Positions 9,253 to 19,764 are shown, numbered from the stretch's first letter. The stretch: DNA of 64,000 bases from Rhodobacteraceae bacterium EL129 (GCA_900313005.1 ONZJ01000002.1:1256996-1320995), one strand, 5' to 3'. Translations and numbers: made by a program. Notes: a model not told the origin generated them from the sequence alone.

Positions 9253-9340
9253 CAAAACAACAAAATTTTGCAACAAACGTCCGTTTACTCCTAATTTATA
9301 CAGGAGATTTCTAACTGCCCCTCTTTATTTTGTTGTTTTG
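9253..9340. promoter_or_regulatory. 14-bp inverted repeat, candidate DeoR operator pair
   Basis: CAAAACAACAAAAT at 9253-9266 is matched base for base by its reverse complement ATTTTGTTGTTTTG at 9327-9340. The arm centres are 74 bp apart, about seven helical turns. Both arms are runs of short TTTTG/TTG steps, like known DeoR-family sites. The pair lies between the start codons of the regulator (9202) and the HAD gene (9431), where both promoters must be. Binding to two sites with looping is an inference. Confidence 0.5.
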
Positions 9341-9430
9341 ATCGATTTGTGGCTTTTTATTTCTTGTGCGCTTGTTACAGTCACATCTGCGGCGCCGTCG
9401 GGGGTCGTTCAAAGTAAGGGCGACCTCAAG

Positions 9431-10315
9431 ATGCAAAGCGCACCAGCGATTTTTGACCGGTATGAGGAAGTGCGCCCACGCTTTCCTACGGTACCATCAC
9501 GCAGTCAGACCAAAGAGATTTCATCTCTCATCGATATCGCTGATGAGGCTTCTGCCTTTGTATTTGATGCTTTTGGAGTTCTAAACGTGGGCGAGACCCT
9601 GATCGAAGGGGCCGACCTTCGGTTGGAGCAATTGCGGGCACTGGAATGTCAGATCCGCATTCTGACAAACGCCGCCAGCTATGATCGTGACGGCGCTGTC
9701 GCCAAATTTCAGAAACTGGGAATATCGGTATTCGAGGAAGAAATTATCACCAGTAGAGATGCGACGCTGCCTTGCCAGACCCCTGGCACTTGGGGCGCAA
9801 TCGCCGCGCCTGAAGACGAAATGGCCGACATAACTTGTGATGTTCGGCGCCTCGGAGATGATCCGGAGGTGTATGATCAGGTTAGCGGTTTTTTGTTTCT
9901 GTCTTCCAGCGGCTGGACGAACGCCAGACAGGCACTACTCGAAACCTCATTGCTGAAACGCGACCGTCCGGTACTTATCGCAAACGCCGATCTAGTCGCT
10001 CCGCGTGACGACGGATTTTCGCTCGAACCGGGGCATTATGGCCATTTGCTTGTAGACCGTGGCCTGAAGCAGGTTCGCTTTTTTGGAAAACCCTTTCCCG
10101 AAGTGTATCAATTGGTCGAAAGGTCTCTACCTGATATTCCTGCAGACCGTATCATTATGTGCGGCGATACGCTTCACACCGATATTCTTGGGGCGATTGC
10201 ACGAGGGTGGCGGGCCGTTCTAGTGACGCAAGATGGCCTTTTTGCAGGCCACGACACAGATGAATTTTGTGCAAAGTCGAAGTTGGCACCAGATTGGCAC
10301 CTAGCCAGAATTTAG
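9431..10315 (+). CDS. HAD-family (NagD-like, class IIA) phosphatase
   Basis: The chosen ATG at 9431 gives 294 residues; the frame is open back to 9338, but that part reads as unlikely hydrophobic sequence across the promoter region. HAD motifs are visible: motif I FDAFGVLN, motif II ILTNAAS, motif III with Lys in FFGKPFPEVY, and motif IV CGDTLHTDILGA. The second motif-I Asp of most HAD phosphatases is Phe here, as in a NagD-related subfamily with DLWGV-type motifs. The gene diverges from the DeoR-ABC-phosphodiesterase operon, so dephosphorylation of the released phosphoalcohol is a reasonable inference. Confidence 0.8.
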   Translation: MQSAPAIFDRYEEVRPRFPTVPSRSQTKEISSLIDIADEASAFVFDAFGVLNVGETLIEGADLRLEQLRALECQIRILTNAASYDRDGAVAKFQKLGISVFEEEIITSRDATLPCQTPGTWGAIAAPEDEMADITCDVRRLGDDPEVYDQVSGFLFLSSSGWTNARQALLETSLLKRDRPVLIANADLVAPRDDGFSLEPGHYGHLLVDRGLKQVRFFGKPFPEVYQLVERSLPDIPADRIIMCGDTLHTDILGAIARGWRAVLVTQDGLFAGHDTDEFCAKSKLAPDWHLARI

Positions 10316-10477
10316 AAGGACATCGTATTTCGACCAATAAGCCGACCTTAGCGTTAGCACGATCAACGGTCGCTCTGTCCCGCAGAGCAGACGCCAATCA
10401 GACAAACGCCTGTAATTATCCGCATACGGCTGCGAGTGTGGACTCGTCCCGCCAATCTGTCCTGACTGCAATCAGCC

Positions 10478-11773
10478 TCAGCGGTTTTCGATATCCACGT
10501 AATCGCGCATCGTTTCGCCTTGGTAGAGCTGACGTGGGCGGCCGATTTTCAGCTGTGGATCAGCGATCATTTCCTTCCACTGCGAAATCCAGCCCACTGT
10601 GCGGCTGACCGCGAAGATGGGTGTGAACATCGACGTTGGAAAGCCCATCGCCTCAAGAATGATGCCCGAGTAGAAATCCACATTCGGGAATAGCTTTTTC
10701 TCGGCGAAATAGGGATCAGCCAGCGCTTGTTTCTCAAGCTCCTTGGCGACTTGCAGGATGGGATTATCCTCAATCCCTAGAAGTTCCAGCACCTCGTCAG
10801 CGGACTGTTTCAACACTTTCGCGCGCGGGTCAAAGTTTTTGTAGACCCGGTGACCAAAACCCATCAGGCGGAAGTCATCATCCTTGTCCTTGGCACGATC
10901 AATATACTCCGGGATCCGGTCGACAGTGCCAATCTCTTGCAGCATTTCCAGACAGGCCTGATTGGCTCCACCGTGGGCTGGGCCCCAAAGGCACGCTATA
11001 CCCGCCGCAATGCACGCAAACGGGTTCGCACCCGACGAAGACGCCAACCGCACGGTCGAGGTCGAGGCGTTCTGCTCGTGATCAGCGTGCAGCGTGAAAA
11101 TCCGGTCCATCGCACGGCTGAGGATCGGGTTGACCACGTAATCTTCGGCCGGGACGGCAAAGCACATCCGCAGGAAGTTCGAGGCGTAATCCAGATCGTT
11201 GCGGGGGTACACAAAAGGCTGCCCCAGCACGTATTTATAGGCCATCGCCGCAATCGTTGGCATTTTGGCGATCAGCCGGATCGTGGCCACTTCGCGCTGC
11301 CAAGGGTCAGCGACATCGGTGCTGTCGTGATAGAAAGCCGACAGCGCGCCAACCACGCCCACCATAATCGCCATGGGATGTGCGTCCCGGCGATAACCAC
11401 GGAACAAGAAGTGCATCTGTTCATGCAGCATAGTGTGATTTGTGACGCGGTCTTCAAAGTCCTCAAGCTGCGTGGTCGAGGGCAGTTCACCGTAGAGCAG
11501 CAGATAGCAAACTTCGAGATAGTGAGACATGCCGGCCAATTGGTCGATAGGATAGCCCCGGTGCAACAATTCGCCCTTGCCACCGTCGATGAAGGTGATG
11601 GTGCTGTCGCAGCTCGCGGTCGAGGTGAAACCCGGATCATAGGTAAAGACACCCGCCTGGCCATAAAGCTTACGGATATCAACGACATCCGGCCCGGCGG
11701 TGGGGGAGTAGATAGGCAGTTCATAGCTGTCGCCGTCAATCTTCAGCGTGGCTGTCTTTTTGCTGTCACCCAT
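10478..11773 (-). CDS. gltA: Citrate synthase
   Basis: The 431-residue enzyme condenses acetyl-CoA and oxaloacetate at the entry of the TCA cycle. It has the length of type II hexameric enzymes and their catalytic residues: His in [15 protein letters not shown], His in [17 protein letters not shown] and Asp in PNVDFYSGI. The N-terminal segment ([15 protein letters not shown]) is typical of alphaproteobacterial GltA. It lies 78 bases downstream of gltX on the same strand and converges on the HAD gene. Confidence 0.97.
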   Translation of the reverse strand: MGDSKKTATLKIDGDSYELPIYSPTAGPDVVDIRKLYGQAGVFTYDPGFTSTASCDSTITFIDGGKGELLHRGYPIDQLAGMSHYLEVCYLLLYGELPSTTQLEDFEDRVTNHTMLHEQMHFLFRGYRRDAHPMAIMVGVVGALSAFYHDSTDVADPWQREVATIRLIAKMPTIAAMAYKYVLGQPFVYPRNDLDYASNFLRMCFAVPAEDYVVNPILSRAMDRIFTLHADHEQNASTSTVRLASSSGANPFACIAAGIACLWGPAHGGANQACLEMLQEIGTVDRIPEYIDRAKDKDDDFRLMGFGHRVYKNFDPRAKVLKQSADEVLELLGIEDNPILQVAKELEKQALADPYFAEKKLFPNVDFYSGIILEAMGFPTSMFTPIFAVSRTVGWISQWKEMIADPQLKIGRPRQLYQGETMRDYVDIENR

Positions 11774-11851
11774 TCTGGATGTCCTCCTCTTATCTTTGTC
11801 GCGGGGCGTGTGCCGCCCTCAGCTTTTATAGGTCGATACCTTGCAGCGGAG

Positions 11852-13261
11852 TTAATCCACTGCGGTTCCGGCATCTGTCAGACGGGCGATGGTTTCGTCC
11901 CGTCCCAGCACCAAAGCCATGTCAAACACCGAGGGTGTCGCAGCACGACCCGCCAGAGCCGCCCTGAGCGGACCTGCGAGTTTGCCAAATTTCATGTCAT
12001 GGCTTTCGGCCACTTGTGTGAATGTGGCCTCAAGAGTGTCTCGGTCCCAGTTAGCATTTTGCAAGTGCGGCGTCAATTCCAACAGTATACCACGGGATAC
12101 TGAATCGAGGTTTTTGGCGGCCTTCTCATCTGGATGAATGGGGCGGTCAGATGTGATAAATGTTGCCTTATCAAGTAGTTCTGGGAATGTCTTCGCGCGT
12201 TCTTGCAGGCAATAAAGTCCCTTGTTCATCAACGATAATTTATCATCTGTGAGAGGGGCCTGGCCGGTCGCGGCCAGAAAACCCTGCAATTCATGCAGCA
12301 GTGCAGCATTTTCGCTGGCGGCAATATGTTGTCCGCAGAGGTTCTCCAGCTTCTTAAAATCAAACCGCGCCGGTGATTTGCCAATCCCGCTCAGATCAAA
12401 CCACGCCTGCGCCTGCACGTCGGTAAAAAACTCATCGTCGCCGTGGGACCAGCCCAGCCGTGCCAGATAGTTGCGCATACCTGCCGCCGGATAGCCGATC
12501 TGCTGATACTCCTCGACCCCCAGGGCGCCGTGGCGTTTGCTGAGCTTTTTGCCATCCGCTCCGTGGATCAGGGGAATGTGGGCGTAAACGGGCAGGGGCC
12601 AGCCCATGGCGTCATAGATCATCATCTGACGGGCGGCGTTGTTCAGGTGATCATCGCCTCGGATCACATGGGTCACGCCCATGTCGTGATCGTCCACCGC
12701 CACGGCCAGCATGTAGACCGGCGTGCCGTCCGAGCGCAGCATCACCATATCATCAAGCTGATCATTGCGGATGGTGACATCGCCCTGCACCTGGTCGCGG
12801 ATCACGGTGCTGCCCTCCTGCGGCGCTTTGATACGCACCACATAGGGGGCATTGGGATGGCTGGAAGCATCGGCATCGCGCCAGGGCGAGCGGAACAGGG
12901 TCGAGCGCCCCTCTGCGCGCACCTCATCACGGAAGGTTTGGATTTCTTCTTGTGTTGAGAAGCACTTGTAGGCCTTTCCTTCTGCAAGAAGGTGGTGCGC
13001 CACCTCGGCATGACGACCTGCGCGTTCAAACTGGCTGATCGCCTCGCCATCGTGATCAAGGCCTAGCCAGGCCATCCCGTCGAGGATTGCTTGCGTTGCT
13101 TCGGGTGTCGAGCGCACCCGGTCGGTGTCTTCGATGCGCAGCAGAAATGTCCCGCCACGTCCGCGGGCAAACAGCCAGTTAAAGAGCGCCGTCCGCGCGC
13201 CGCCAATATGCAGATAACCAGTGGGAGACGGGGCAAACCGGGTGACGACAGCGTCTGTCAT
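11852..13261 (-). CDS. gltX: Glutamyl-tRNA synthetase
   Basis: The 469-residue class I synthetase has the HIGH-type motif ([18 protein letters not shown]) and the KMSKS-type loop ([12 protein letters not shown]) with the Rossmann fold between them. It charges tRNA-Glu, and in organisms lacking GlnRS also tRNA-Gln. Alphaproteobacteria often carry two GltX copies, so the exact tRNA specificity here is not certain. Neighbour order gltX-gltA with divergent comEC is usual in the Roseobacter group. Confidence 0.95.
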   Translation of the reverse strand: MTDAVVTRFAPSPTGYLHIGGARTALFNWLFARGRGGTFLLRIEDTDRVRSTPEATQAILDGMAWLGLDHDGEAISQFERAGRHAEVAHHLLAEGKAYKCFSTQEEIQTFRDEVRAEGRSTLFRSPWRDADASSHPNAPYVVRIKAPQEGSTVIRDQVQGDVTIRNDQLDDMVMLRSDGTPVYMLAVAVDDHDMGVTHVIRGDDHLNNAARQMMIYDAMGWPLPVYAHIPLIHGADGKKLSKRHGALGVEEYQQIGYPAAGMRNYLARLGWSHGDDEFFTDVQAQAWFDLSGIGKSPARFDFKKLENLCGQHIAASENAALLHELQGFLAATGQAPLTDDKLSLMNKGLYCLQERAKTFPELLDKATFITSDRPIHPDEKAAKNLDSVSRGILLELTPHLQNANWDRDTLEATFTQVAESHDMKFGKLAGPLRAALAGRAATPSVFDMALVLGRDETIARLTDAGTAVD

Positions 13262-13341
13262 GGGCGAAATTAACCTTTCGGTAAGGTGTATGGAGATAGC
13301 GTTAAGCCCTGTCTATCGGCCCTCAGAAGGGGAAACAAGAC

Positions 13342-15363
13342 ATGGCACCATTCAGCAGCGTGCAGGCCAATTGGCTGGCACAGCGTGGGCATTTGTTCCC
13401 GTGGGTTCCGGTCTGTCTGGCGGCGGGGATCGGGCTGTATTTTTCGCTGAAGTTTGAACCGCAAAGTCAGGAATTCATCTGGGCGGCAGGGGCGTCTGTC
13501 TTGCTGCTGGGGCTGACACGCGCCCTGCCGTATCTGTTGCGTCCTTTGGGGTGGGGCCTGTGGCTGATCCTGATCGGGTTCCTGCTTGCGGGGCTGCGCG
13601 CCAACACGCTGGCAGAACCCGTCCTTGGGTGGCGCTATTACGGACCGGTCGAAGGGCGGATCGTGGGTATTGATCGTTCCTCCTCGGATGCGGTGCGTTT
13701 GACACTGGATCAGGTGCGGCTGCGCGATATACGCCCCTCGCGTACACCGACCCGTGTGCGGATTTCCCTGCATGGGCCGCAAGACCACATCACGCCTGAA
13801 CCGGGGTTGTGGATCATGACCACCGGGCATCTTTCGCCGCCCGGCGGGCCGGTCGAGCCGGGCGGCTTTGATTTTCAGCGCCACGCCTGGTTTTTGCAAC
13901 TGGGTGCCATGGGGTACACCCGCAACCCTGTGCTGATCCGCGCGCCGCCCGATGGCACGCAGCTTGTGTTTGCGGCGCGCATGGCGCTGTCGGCACATGT
14001 GCAGCAGGCCTTGCCGGGGGAACCCGGGGCCTTTGCGGCCGCGATCATGACCGGGGACCGATCTGGGATCGGGCAAGACACGCTGAAAGACCTGCGGGTG
14101 TCTAACCTTGCGCATCTGCTGGCGATTTCCGGGCTGCATATGGGGCTGTTGGCCGGGTTTGTCTTTGCCGCCCTGCGCTATGGCTTTGCCCTGGTGCCAT
14201 ATCTGTGCCTGCGGGTGCCCACCAAGAAGCTGGCCGCGGCGATCGCCATTGTCCTCGCGGCAGGCTATTTGGCGCTCTCTGGCGGCAATGTGGCTACGGA
14301 ACGGGCCTTTGTGATGGTCTTTGTTGCTCTTGTGGCCGTCATTCTGGACCGACAGGTGTTCAGCTTGCGCGCCGTGGCGGTGGCGGCTGTGATTGTCCTG
14401 TGTTTGCGGCCCGAGGCCTTGCTTGGCCCAGGCTTTCAGATGTCCTTTGCGGCAACAACGGCGTTGGTTGCGGCCTTTGGCTGGATACGCGATGCACGGC
14501 TGTCGTTTGGCCCCAAGTGGGCCAAACCAATCGTGGCGGTTTGCATGTCCTCCTTTGTGGCCGGGGCGGCGACGGCCCCGATTGCAGCGGCGCATTTCAA
14601 TCAGATCGCCCACTATGGATTGCTGGCCAATTTGCTGAGCGTGCCGTTGATGGGCATTCTGGTGATGCCGGCCGCGGTCATTGCCGCTTTGGCCTTGCCA
14701 CTTGGGATGGATCAACCGGTGCTCTGGGTGATGGGCAAAGGGGTTGCGTGGATTTTGGGGGTCGCCAACTGGGTGGCGGGTCTCGACGGCGCGCGCGGCG
14801 TGGTGGTCAGCCCCGAGATGTGGGTGCTGCCTGTTCTGGGCTTTGGCGCATTGGTTGTGATGCTGTGGCAGGGCCGGGTTCGGTTCGCCGGGCTTGTGCC
14901 CATGGCGTTGGCGCTGTGGTTTTGGGCCGGGACCGAACGCCCGGATGTTCTGATTTCAGAGAACGGGACTCTGGTGGGGATGATGACCCCTGAGGGCCGC
15001 GCATTGAGCCGCGAGAAGGGGGCCGGGTTTATTGCACGCAACTGGCTTGAGAATGATGGGGACGCGGCCGCGCAAGACATGGCCGCAGCGCGGTGGCATG
15101 TGGTAGACGACCATCCGATCCCTGTACGCGCCTTGAGTGGCAAGAAAGCGGCCGCGACGTTAGAGACCTGCGAAGATGGGGCGTGGGTTGTGCTGAATGT
15201 TGATCCCCCTCAGGGTGCCATTGATGGTTTGCCCTGTCACATCCTGCATCCTGCAACCCTGCGCAAAACCGGGTCGCTGGCGCTCTATCTTTCAACTGAG
15301 GGGGTGCGATCGGTGTCTGCGCGTCAGATCACAGGCACACGGTTGTGGAACACGCGACAATAA
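13342..15363 (+). CDS. comEC: ComEC/Rec2-family DNA-uptake membrane protein
   Basis: The 673-residue polytopic protein has an N-terminal DUF4131-like domain with hydrophobic segments and an OB-like stretch (GPVEGRIVGIDRS), then the competence domain (NLAHLLAISGLHMGLLAGF, ALSGGNVATERAFVM). It would form the channel passing single-stranded DNA through the inner membrane. The C-terminal part (from about residue 540) is short and lacks the metallo-beta-lactamase HXHXDH motif found in longer ComEC proteins. It diverges from gltX and converges on lexA. Confidence 0.88.
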   Translation: MAPFSSVQANWLAQRGHLFPWVPVCLAAGIGLYFSLKFEPQSQEFIWAAGASVLLLGLTRALPYLLRPLGWGLWLILIGFLLAGLRANTLAEPVLGWRYYGPVEGRIVGIDRSSSDAVRLTLDQVRLRDIRPSRTPTRVRISLHGPQDHITPEPGLWIMTTGHLSPPGGPVEPGGFDFQRHAWFLQLGAMGYTRNPVLIRAPPDGTQLVFAARMALSAHVQQALPGEPGAFAAAIMTGDRSGIGQDTLKDLRVSNLAHLLAISGLHMGLLAGFVFAALRYGFALVPYLCLRVPTKKLAAAIAIVLAAGYLALSGGNVATERAFVMVFVALVAVILDRQVFSLRAVAVAAVIVLCLRPEALLGPGFQMSFAATTALVAAFGWIRDARLSFGPKWAKPIVAVCMSSFVAGAATAPIAAAHFNQIAHYGLLANLLSVPLMGILVMPAAVIAALALPLGMDQPVLWVMGKGVAWILGVANWVAGLDGARGVVVSPEMWVLPVLGFGALVVMLWQGRVRFAGLVPMALALWFWAGTERPDVLISENGTLVGMMTPEGRALSREKGAGFIARNWLENDGDAAAQDMAAARWHVVDDHPIPVRALSGKKAAATLETCEDGAWVVLNVDPPQGAIDGLPCHILHPATLRKTGSLALYLSTEGVRSVSARQITGTRLWNTRQ

Positions 15364-15381
15364 TGGCGCTTGAAACGCAAT

Positions 15382-15408
15382 CCGCGCGCCCTCGTAAAAG
15401 GCGCGCGG
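15382..15408. terminator. Hairpin between convergent comEC and lexA
   Basis: CCGCGCGCC (15382-15390) pairs perfectly with GGCGCGCGG (15400-15408) around the loop CTCGTAAAA. No strong T-run follows on either strand, so termination efficiency is uncertain, but the position between two convergent genes fits a shared terminator. Confidence 0.5.
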
Positions 15409-15435
15409 TGGTATTGAATTAAAAGAGAGGTAGGC

Positions 15436-16149
15436 TCAGTAGGTGCGGATCAGACCGACCAGCTTGCCCTGCACCTTCACCTTGTCATCGGGCAAAATGC
15501 GGGTCTCATAGGCCGGGTTGGCAGCCTCCAGCGCAATCGCGTTGCCACTTTTGCGGAAAAAGCGCTTCAGCGTGGCTTCCTGATCTTCGACCAGAGCCAC
15601 CACGATATCACCATTGTCAGCCGTTGATGTTTCGCGGATGACCACGACGTCGCCGTCATTGATCCCAGCATCAATCATTGAATCGCCCTTGACCTCAAGC
15701 GCGTAATGCTCGCCCGAGCCGGACAGCATGGAGCCGGGCACCGCCACGTTGTGGCTGGCATGTTGGATCGCCTCAATCGGGACACCAGCTGCGATTTTAC
15801 CCATGACAGGCAGTTCAATCGCATGAATTGCCTCCACGTCCATGGCGCCTGCTGGAGGGGGATTATCGGGCCGGTCGCCATCAATCACTTGCGGGGTAAA
15901 CCCGTGGGTCGCTTGCCCGCCCATGCTTTCGGGCAGTTTTACAATCTCCAGCGCGCGCGCCCGGTGGGCGAGACGGCGGATAAAGCCGCGTTCCTCAAGC
16001 GCAGTGATCAGGCGATGGATGCCTGATTTGGAGCGCAGATCCAGCGCATCCTTCATTTCGTCAAAACTGGGGGGGACTCCATCACGCTGCACGCGTTTGT
16101 GGATAAAGTTCAACAGATCCAGCTGCTTCTTGGTCAGCATTACGCTCAT
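15436..16149 (-). CDS. lexA: SOS repressor LexA
   Basis: The 237-residue repressor has the N-terminal winged helix ([39 protein letters not shown]), the Ala-Gly self-cleavage site in [10 protein letters not shown], the catalytic Ser in GDSMIDAGI and the catalytic Lys in ATLKRFFR. It represses DNA-damage genes until RecA-stimulated autocleavage. A perfect GTTC-N7-GTTC box 25 bases upstream of the ATG shows autoregulation of the alphaproteobacterial type. Confidence 0.97.
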   Translation of the reverse strand: MSVMLTKKQLDLLNFIHKRVQRDGVPPSFDEMKDALDLRSKSGIHRLITALEERGFIRRLAHRARALEIVKLPESMGGQATHGFTPQVIDGDRPDNPPPAGAMDVEAIHAIELPVMGKIAAGVPIEAIQHASHNVAVPGSMLSGSGEHYALEVKGDSMIDAGINDGDVVVIRETSTADNGDIVVALVEDQEATLKRFFRKSGNAIALEAANPAYETRILPDDKVKVQGKLVGLIRTY

Positions 16150-16173
16150 CCTTCGAGAGTTCGGTTCCTCTTT

Positions 16174-16188
16174 GTTCTACGCATGTTC
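16174..16188. promoter_or_regulatory. LexA (SOS) box of lexA
   Basis: GTTCTACGCATGTTC is an exact GTTC-N7-GTTC match, the alphaproteobacterial LexA operator. It ends 25 bases before the lexA start codon, in the expected promoter position. Two further GTTC half-sites lie nearby (16159 and 16164) but not at N7 spacing. Confidence 0.85.
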
Positions 16189-16271
16189 TTGTTTTGTGTC
16201 AACATGCACGTTTTGTCGAGGGGGAAGGGCTGGAAATGAGTTTTTTTGGCAAGATGAAGCAGGCGGGGGGT

Positions 16272-17444
16272 TCAGAGAGAGAGGTAGTGGACTGCATCCC
16301 CGGCTTTGCGGGCGGGATCGTCGGCGGGACGGATCATCAGGGCGTTGGCGTCTGCCAAAACGCTCAGCAAGGCACTGTCTTGCCGGGGCTCAGGCGTGAT
16401 GATGCCGTCCTTCACGATGGCACGCATGTAGTGTTCGCGCGGGCCGCCCTGGGGCATGTCATGACCGAGGCGTGCCGTCAGGCGCGACAAGGGGGCCGCA
16501 CCTAGACCTTGCATCACCCGCAGCATGGGGCGCAGGAACACATGGCCGCAGACCATGGCCGAGACAGGGTTGCCAGGCAGGCCAACCATGGCCGCGGACC
16601 CGAACCGTCCCGCCATCAGGGGTTTGCCGGGGCGCATTTTCACTTTGTAGAAGGCGCGTTCCACCCCCAGATCGGCGGCCACGTCCCCCACCAGATCGTG
16701 ATCGCCCACCGAAGCGCCGCCAATGGTGACCACCAGATCCGCACCGCGTGCCAGCTCGAAGGCGGATTCAAGCGCAGGGCGGGTGTCGCGGGCAATCGGC
16801 AGGATACGAGTGCGCGCGCCATGCTGGTCGAGCAGCGCCTTCAGGCCAAATGTGTTTGACGCGATGATCTGATCCGGGCCGGGGGTCTCTCCGGGCCAGA
16901 CCAATTCGTCCCCGGTGGAAATCAGCGCAACATCAGGCATGCGCGCCACCTGGACCTGCGCCACGTTCATCGAGGCCAGAAGGGCAATGTCCGACGCACT
17001 CAGGAGGCGGGGGCCCTTCAAGCAGTCGCCTGTTTTGAAATCCGATCCTGAGGGGCGGATGTAGGGCTTACCGTCCAGATTGTCGTTCAGGGTGATTTGA
17101 TCCCCGTCGCGTGTCACATCTTCTTGAATGACAACGCGGTCCGCCCCTTCGGGAACGGGTGCGCCGGTGAAGATGCGCACCGCGTGTCCGGGGGCCATGG
17201 GGCCGTCAAAGCGATGCCCTGCCGCAGCCTCTCCGATCACGGTGAACCGCGCGCCGGGCTGGGCTTCGGCATTCTGCACCGCATAGCCATCCATCGAGGA
17301 AGCCGCAAAGGGGGGCTGGTCCCGCGTGGCCACCGCGTCATTTGCGAGGACGCGGCCTGCGGCGTCGGTCAGAGGAACCGTTTCTGAGCCCAAGGGGCCC
17401 ACCAGCGAAAACAGATGGTCCAGCGCCTGATCGACGGTGATCAT
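16272..17444 (-). CDS. moeA: Molybdopterin molybdotransferase MoeA
   Basis: The 390-residue enzyme inserts molybdate into adenylylated molybdopterin. The family signatures are present: [13 protein letters not shown] near the N-terminus, [15 protein letters not shown], the MoCF-like segment [17 protein letters not shown], and [13 protein letters not shown] with [11 protein letters not shown]. The start overlaps the moaC stop by four bases, so the pair is translated together as the last genes of the trpGDC-moaC-moeA run. Confidence 0.95.
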   Translation of the reverse strand: MITVDQALDHLFSLVGPLGSETVPLTDAAGRVLANDAVATRDQPPFAASSMDGYAVQNAEAQPGARFTVIGEAAAGHRFDGPMAPGHAVRIFTGAPVPEGADRVVIQEDVTRDGDQITLNDNLDGKPYIRPSGSDFKTGDCLKGPRLLSASDIALLASMNVAQVQVARMPDVALISTGDELVWPGETPGPDQIIASNTFGLKALLDQHGARTRILPIARDTRPALESAFELARGADLVVTIGGASVGDHDLVGDVAADLGVERAFYKVKMRPGKPLMAGRFGSAAMVGLPGNPVSAMVCGHVFLRPMLRVMQGLGAAPLSRLTARLGHDMPQGGPREHYMRAIVKDGIITPEPRQDSALLSVLADANALMIRPADDPARKAGDAVHYLSL

Positions 17445-17929
17445 GGAGCCTCGTATCGGCCAGATTTGCCGCCGTCTTTTAACATCACGTGAATGCCGCC
17501 GATTTCCATAGCTTTGTCCACGGCTTTGACCATGTCATAAACGGTCAACGCAGCGGCGGAGACGGCGGTGAGGGCTTCCATCTCGACCCCGGTCTGGCCG
17601 GTGGTTTTCACCGTGGCCTCGATCCGGATGCCGGGCAGGGTGGCGTCAGGGATCAGCTCGACCGCGACCTTGCTGATGGCCAGCGGATGACAGAGCGGGA
17701 TCAGATCGGGCGTCTTCTTGGCCCCCATGATGCCGGCCAGTCGTGCCACGGAGAGTACATCACCCTTCTTGGCGCGTCCTTCGGCAATAATATCAAATGT
17801 TTCTGCGGCCATCTTGATGTGACCTGCGGCCACAGCGACACGCGCTGTCACGGCTTTGTCCGAGACATCCACCATGTGGGCGTCACCTTTGCCATCAAAG
17901 TGGGTGAGGCCTGGTTTGACGCCTGCCAT
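17441..17929 (-). CDS. moaC: Cyclic pyranopterin monophosphate synthase MoaC
   Basis: The 162-residue protein matches MoaC end to end: [18 protein letters not shown], the [11 protein letters not shown] active-site loop, and [20 protein letters not shown] with KAVDKAMEI. It acts after MoaA to make cyclic pyranopterin monophosphate in molybdenum-cofactor synthesis. Its ATG directly follows the trpC stop codon, and its end overlaps moeA. Confidence 0.96.
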   Translation of the reverse strand: MAGVKPGLTHFDGKGDAHMVDVSDKAVTARVAVAAGHIKMAAETFDIIAEGRAKKGDVLSVARLAGIMGAKKTPDLIPLCHPLAISKVAVELIPDATLPGIRIEATVKTTGQTGVEMEALTAVSAAALTVYDMVKAVDKAMEIGGIHVMLKDGGKSGRYEAP

Positions 17930-18745
17930 TTACAACCCTCCGGGCGCTTGTGGAGCGGCCAGAATGGCGCGAGTGGCAGCTGTCACATCATCCGCACGCA
18001 TCAACGTCTCGCCGATCAGGAAGCTGCGGGCACCGTAGCGCGCCATGTCGGCCAGATCGGCGGCGGTTTCCAGCCCGCTTTCGCAGACGATCATCCGGTC
18101 CACAGGGACCTGTTTGGCCAGCTTGCGTGTGGTGTCGAGCGTTGTCTCAAACGTATTGAGATTGCGGTTGTTGATGCCCAGCATCTGCGATGTCAGGCGG
18201 GCGGCGCGGTCCAGTTCGTCGGCGTTGTGCACCTCAAGCAGGGCGTCCATGCCCCACTCCGTTGCCGCCGCTTCCAGCTCAGCCGCCTGCATATCACTGA
18301 CCGAGGCCATGATGATCAGAATGCAATCCGCCCCCAGGGCGCGTGCTTCGGCCACCTGATAGGGGTCGTACATGAAGTCCTTGCGCAGCACGGGCAAATC
18401 GCAGGCATTCCGGGCCGCAGGCAGAAATTCCTTGGCGCCTTGGAAGCTGGGGGTGTCTGTCAGCACGGACAGGCAGGTGGCCCCGCCTTCCGCATAGGCC
18501 TGCGCCAGCGTTTCCGGGTCAAAATCTTCGCGGATCAATCCTTTGGAGGGGCTGGCCTTCTTGATCTCAGCAATCAACCCAAATCCAGTTTTGCTGGCCT
18601 TCAACAGGGCGTCGGCAAAGGGGCGCACGCCTGGGGCGTTGCGGGCCTGTGTGTCCATTTCGTCCTGGCTGACCTCGGCTTTGGCGGCTTCGATCTCTTC
18701 CAGTTTGTAAGTTTTGATTTTTTCCAGAATGGTTGGGGTACTCAT
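17930..18745 (-). CDS. trpC: Indole-3-glycerol phosphate synthase
   Basis: The 271-residue TIM-barrel enzyme closes the indole ring in tryptophan synthesis. Typical segments are [62 protein letters not shown] and [10 protein letters not shown], covering the catalytic Lys and Glu residues. The start overlaps trpD by four bases. Confidence 0.97.
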   Translation of the reverse strand: MSTPTILEKIKTYKLEEIEAAKAEVSQDEMDTQARNAPGVRPFADALLKASKTGFGLIAEIKKASPSKGLIREDFDPETLAQAYAEGGATCLSVLTDTPSFQGAKEFLPAARNACDLPVLRKDFMYDPYQVAEARALGADCILIIMASVSDMQAAELEAAATEWGMDALLEVHNADELDRAARLTSQMLGINNRNLNTFETTLDTTRKLAKQVPVDRMIVCESGLETAADLADMARYGARSFLIGETLMRADDVTAATRAILAAPQAPGGL

Positions 18746-19764
18746 GACGCTCTCGATGTGATTTCGGCCAGTTTGTCGATTTTAGCACGGGCCGCACCTG
18801 AGTCGATGCTTGCGGCGGCCATGGCGACACCTTCCTTTGCGTCAGCTGTGCGGCCGGCGACCATCAAGGCCGCTGCTGCGTTTAGCAATACTGCGTCGCG
18901 GTATGCGCCGGGCGCGCCGTCCAGCAAAGCGCGGAAGGCCGCAGCGTTGTCTTCGGGGGTGCCGCCGATGATGTCCTCAAAGGGATGCACGGGCAGGCCG
19001 AATGTATCTGGGTGCACCTCGCGGTCGGTCACCGTGCCATCGGTTGCAAGGTCAGACACCCAGGAGACACCTGTAATTGTCAGCTCATCGGTCCCGTCGC
19101 TGCCGTGGACCAGCCACGCGGCCTCGGACCCCAGCTGACCTAGTGTTTCGGCCATAGGACGAATCAGGTTACGGCTGAATGCGCCGGTGAGTTGGCGTTT
19201 CACTCCGGCGGGATTTGTAAGCGGTCCCAATATGTTAAAGATCGTTCTTGTTGCAAGCTCAGCGCGCACGGGGCCGACATGGGCCATGGCTGGGTGGTGC
19301 ATCGGGGCCATCATGAAGGCAATACCAGCCTCGGCCAAAGCCGCCTCAACGACATCGGGGCCCACCATCACGTTCACGCCCATCTGGGCCTGCACATCTG
19401 CCGTCCCGGATTTGGAGCTGAGGTTGCGGTTGCCGTGTTTGGCCACTGGGACACCGGCGCCCGCAACCACAAAAGCCGTGGCGGTTGAGATGTTAAGCGT
19501 GTGTTTGCCATCGCCACCTGTGCCCACAATGTCCATGGCGCCTTCGGGCGCGGATACCTTGTTGCATTTGGCACGCATAACAGCTGCGGCAGCGGCGTAT
19601 TCGTCCACCGTTTCGCCGCGCGTGCGCAGGGCCATCAGCAACCCACCCATTTGCGCCGGGGTGGCGTCGCCTTCAAAGAGAATCGTAAACGCGGTTTCCG
19701 CCTCGGCGCGGGTCAAGGCACGGTCTGAGGCCGTGCCAATCAGGGGTTTGAGGGTGTCGCTCAT
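18742..19764 (-). CDS. trpD: Anthranilate phosphoribosyltransferase
   Basis: The 340-residue transferase joins anthranilate to PRPP. Signature stretches are the [18 protein letters not shown] phosphate loop, [18 protein letters not shown], and [16 protein letters not shown]. It overlaps trpG by four bases upstream and trpC by four bases downstream, giving a translationally coupled G-D-C cassette. Confidence 0.97.
   Translation of the reverse strand: MSDTLKPLIGTASDRALTRAEAETAFTILFEGDATPAQMGGLLMALRTRGETVDEYAAAAAVMRAKCNKVSAPEGAMDIVGTGGDGKHTLNISTATAFVVAGAGVPVAKHGNRNLSSKSGTADVQAQMGVNVMVGPDVVEAALAEAGIAFMMAPMHHPAMAHVGPVRAELATRTIFNILGPLTNPAGVKRQLTGAFSRNLIRPMAETLGQLGSEAAWLVHGSDGTDELTITGVSWVSDLATDGTVTDREVHPDTFGLPVHPFEDIIGGTPEDNAAAFRALLDGAPGAYRDAVLLNAAAALMVAGRTADAKEGVAMAAASIDSGAARAKIDKLAEITSRAS

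Noticed and set aside
13270-14715. Long minus-strand open frame (481 codons) over comEC
   Set aside because: It is antisense to a clear ComEC gene; its Arg/His/Gln-rich composition is that of a shadow frame in G+C-biased sequence.
17489-19138. Long plus-strand open frame (549 codons) over moaC-trpC-trpD
   Set aside because: Antisense to three recognised enzymes, with no domain of its own and no ribosome-binding site.
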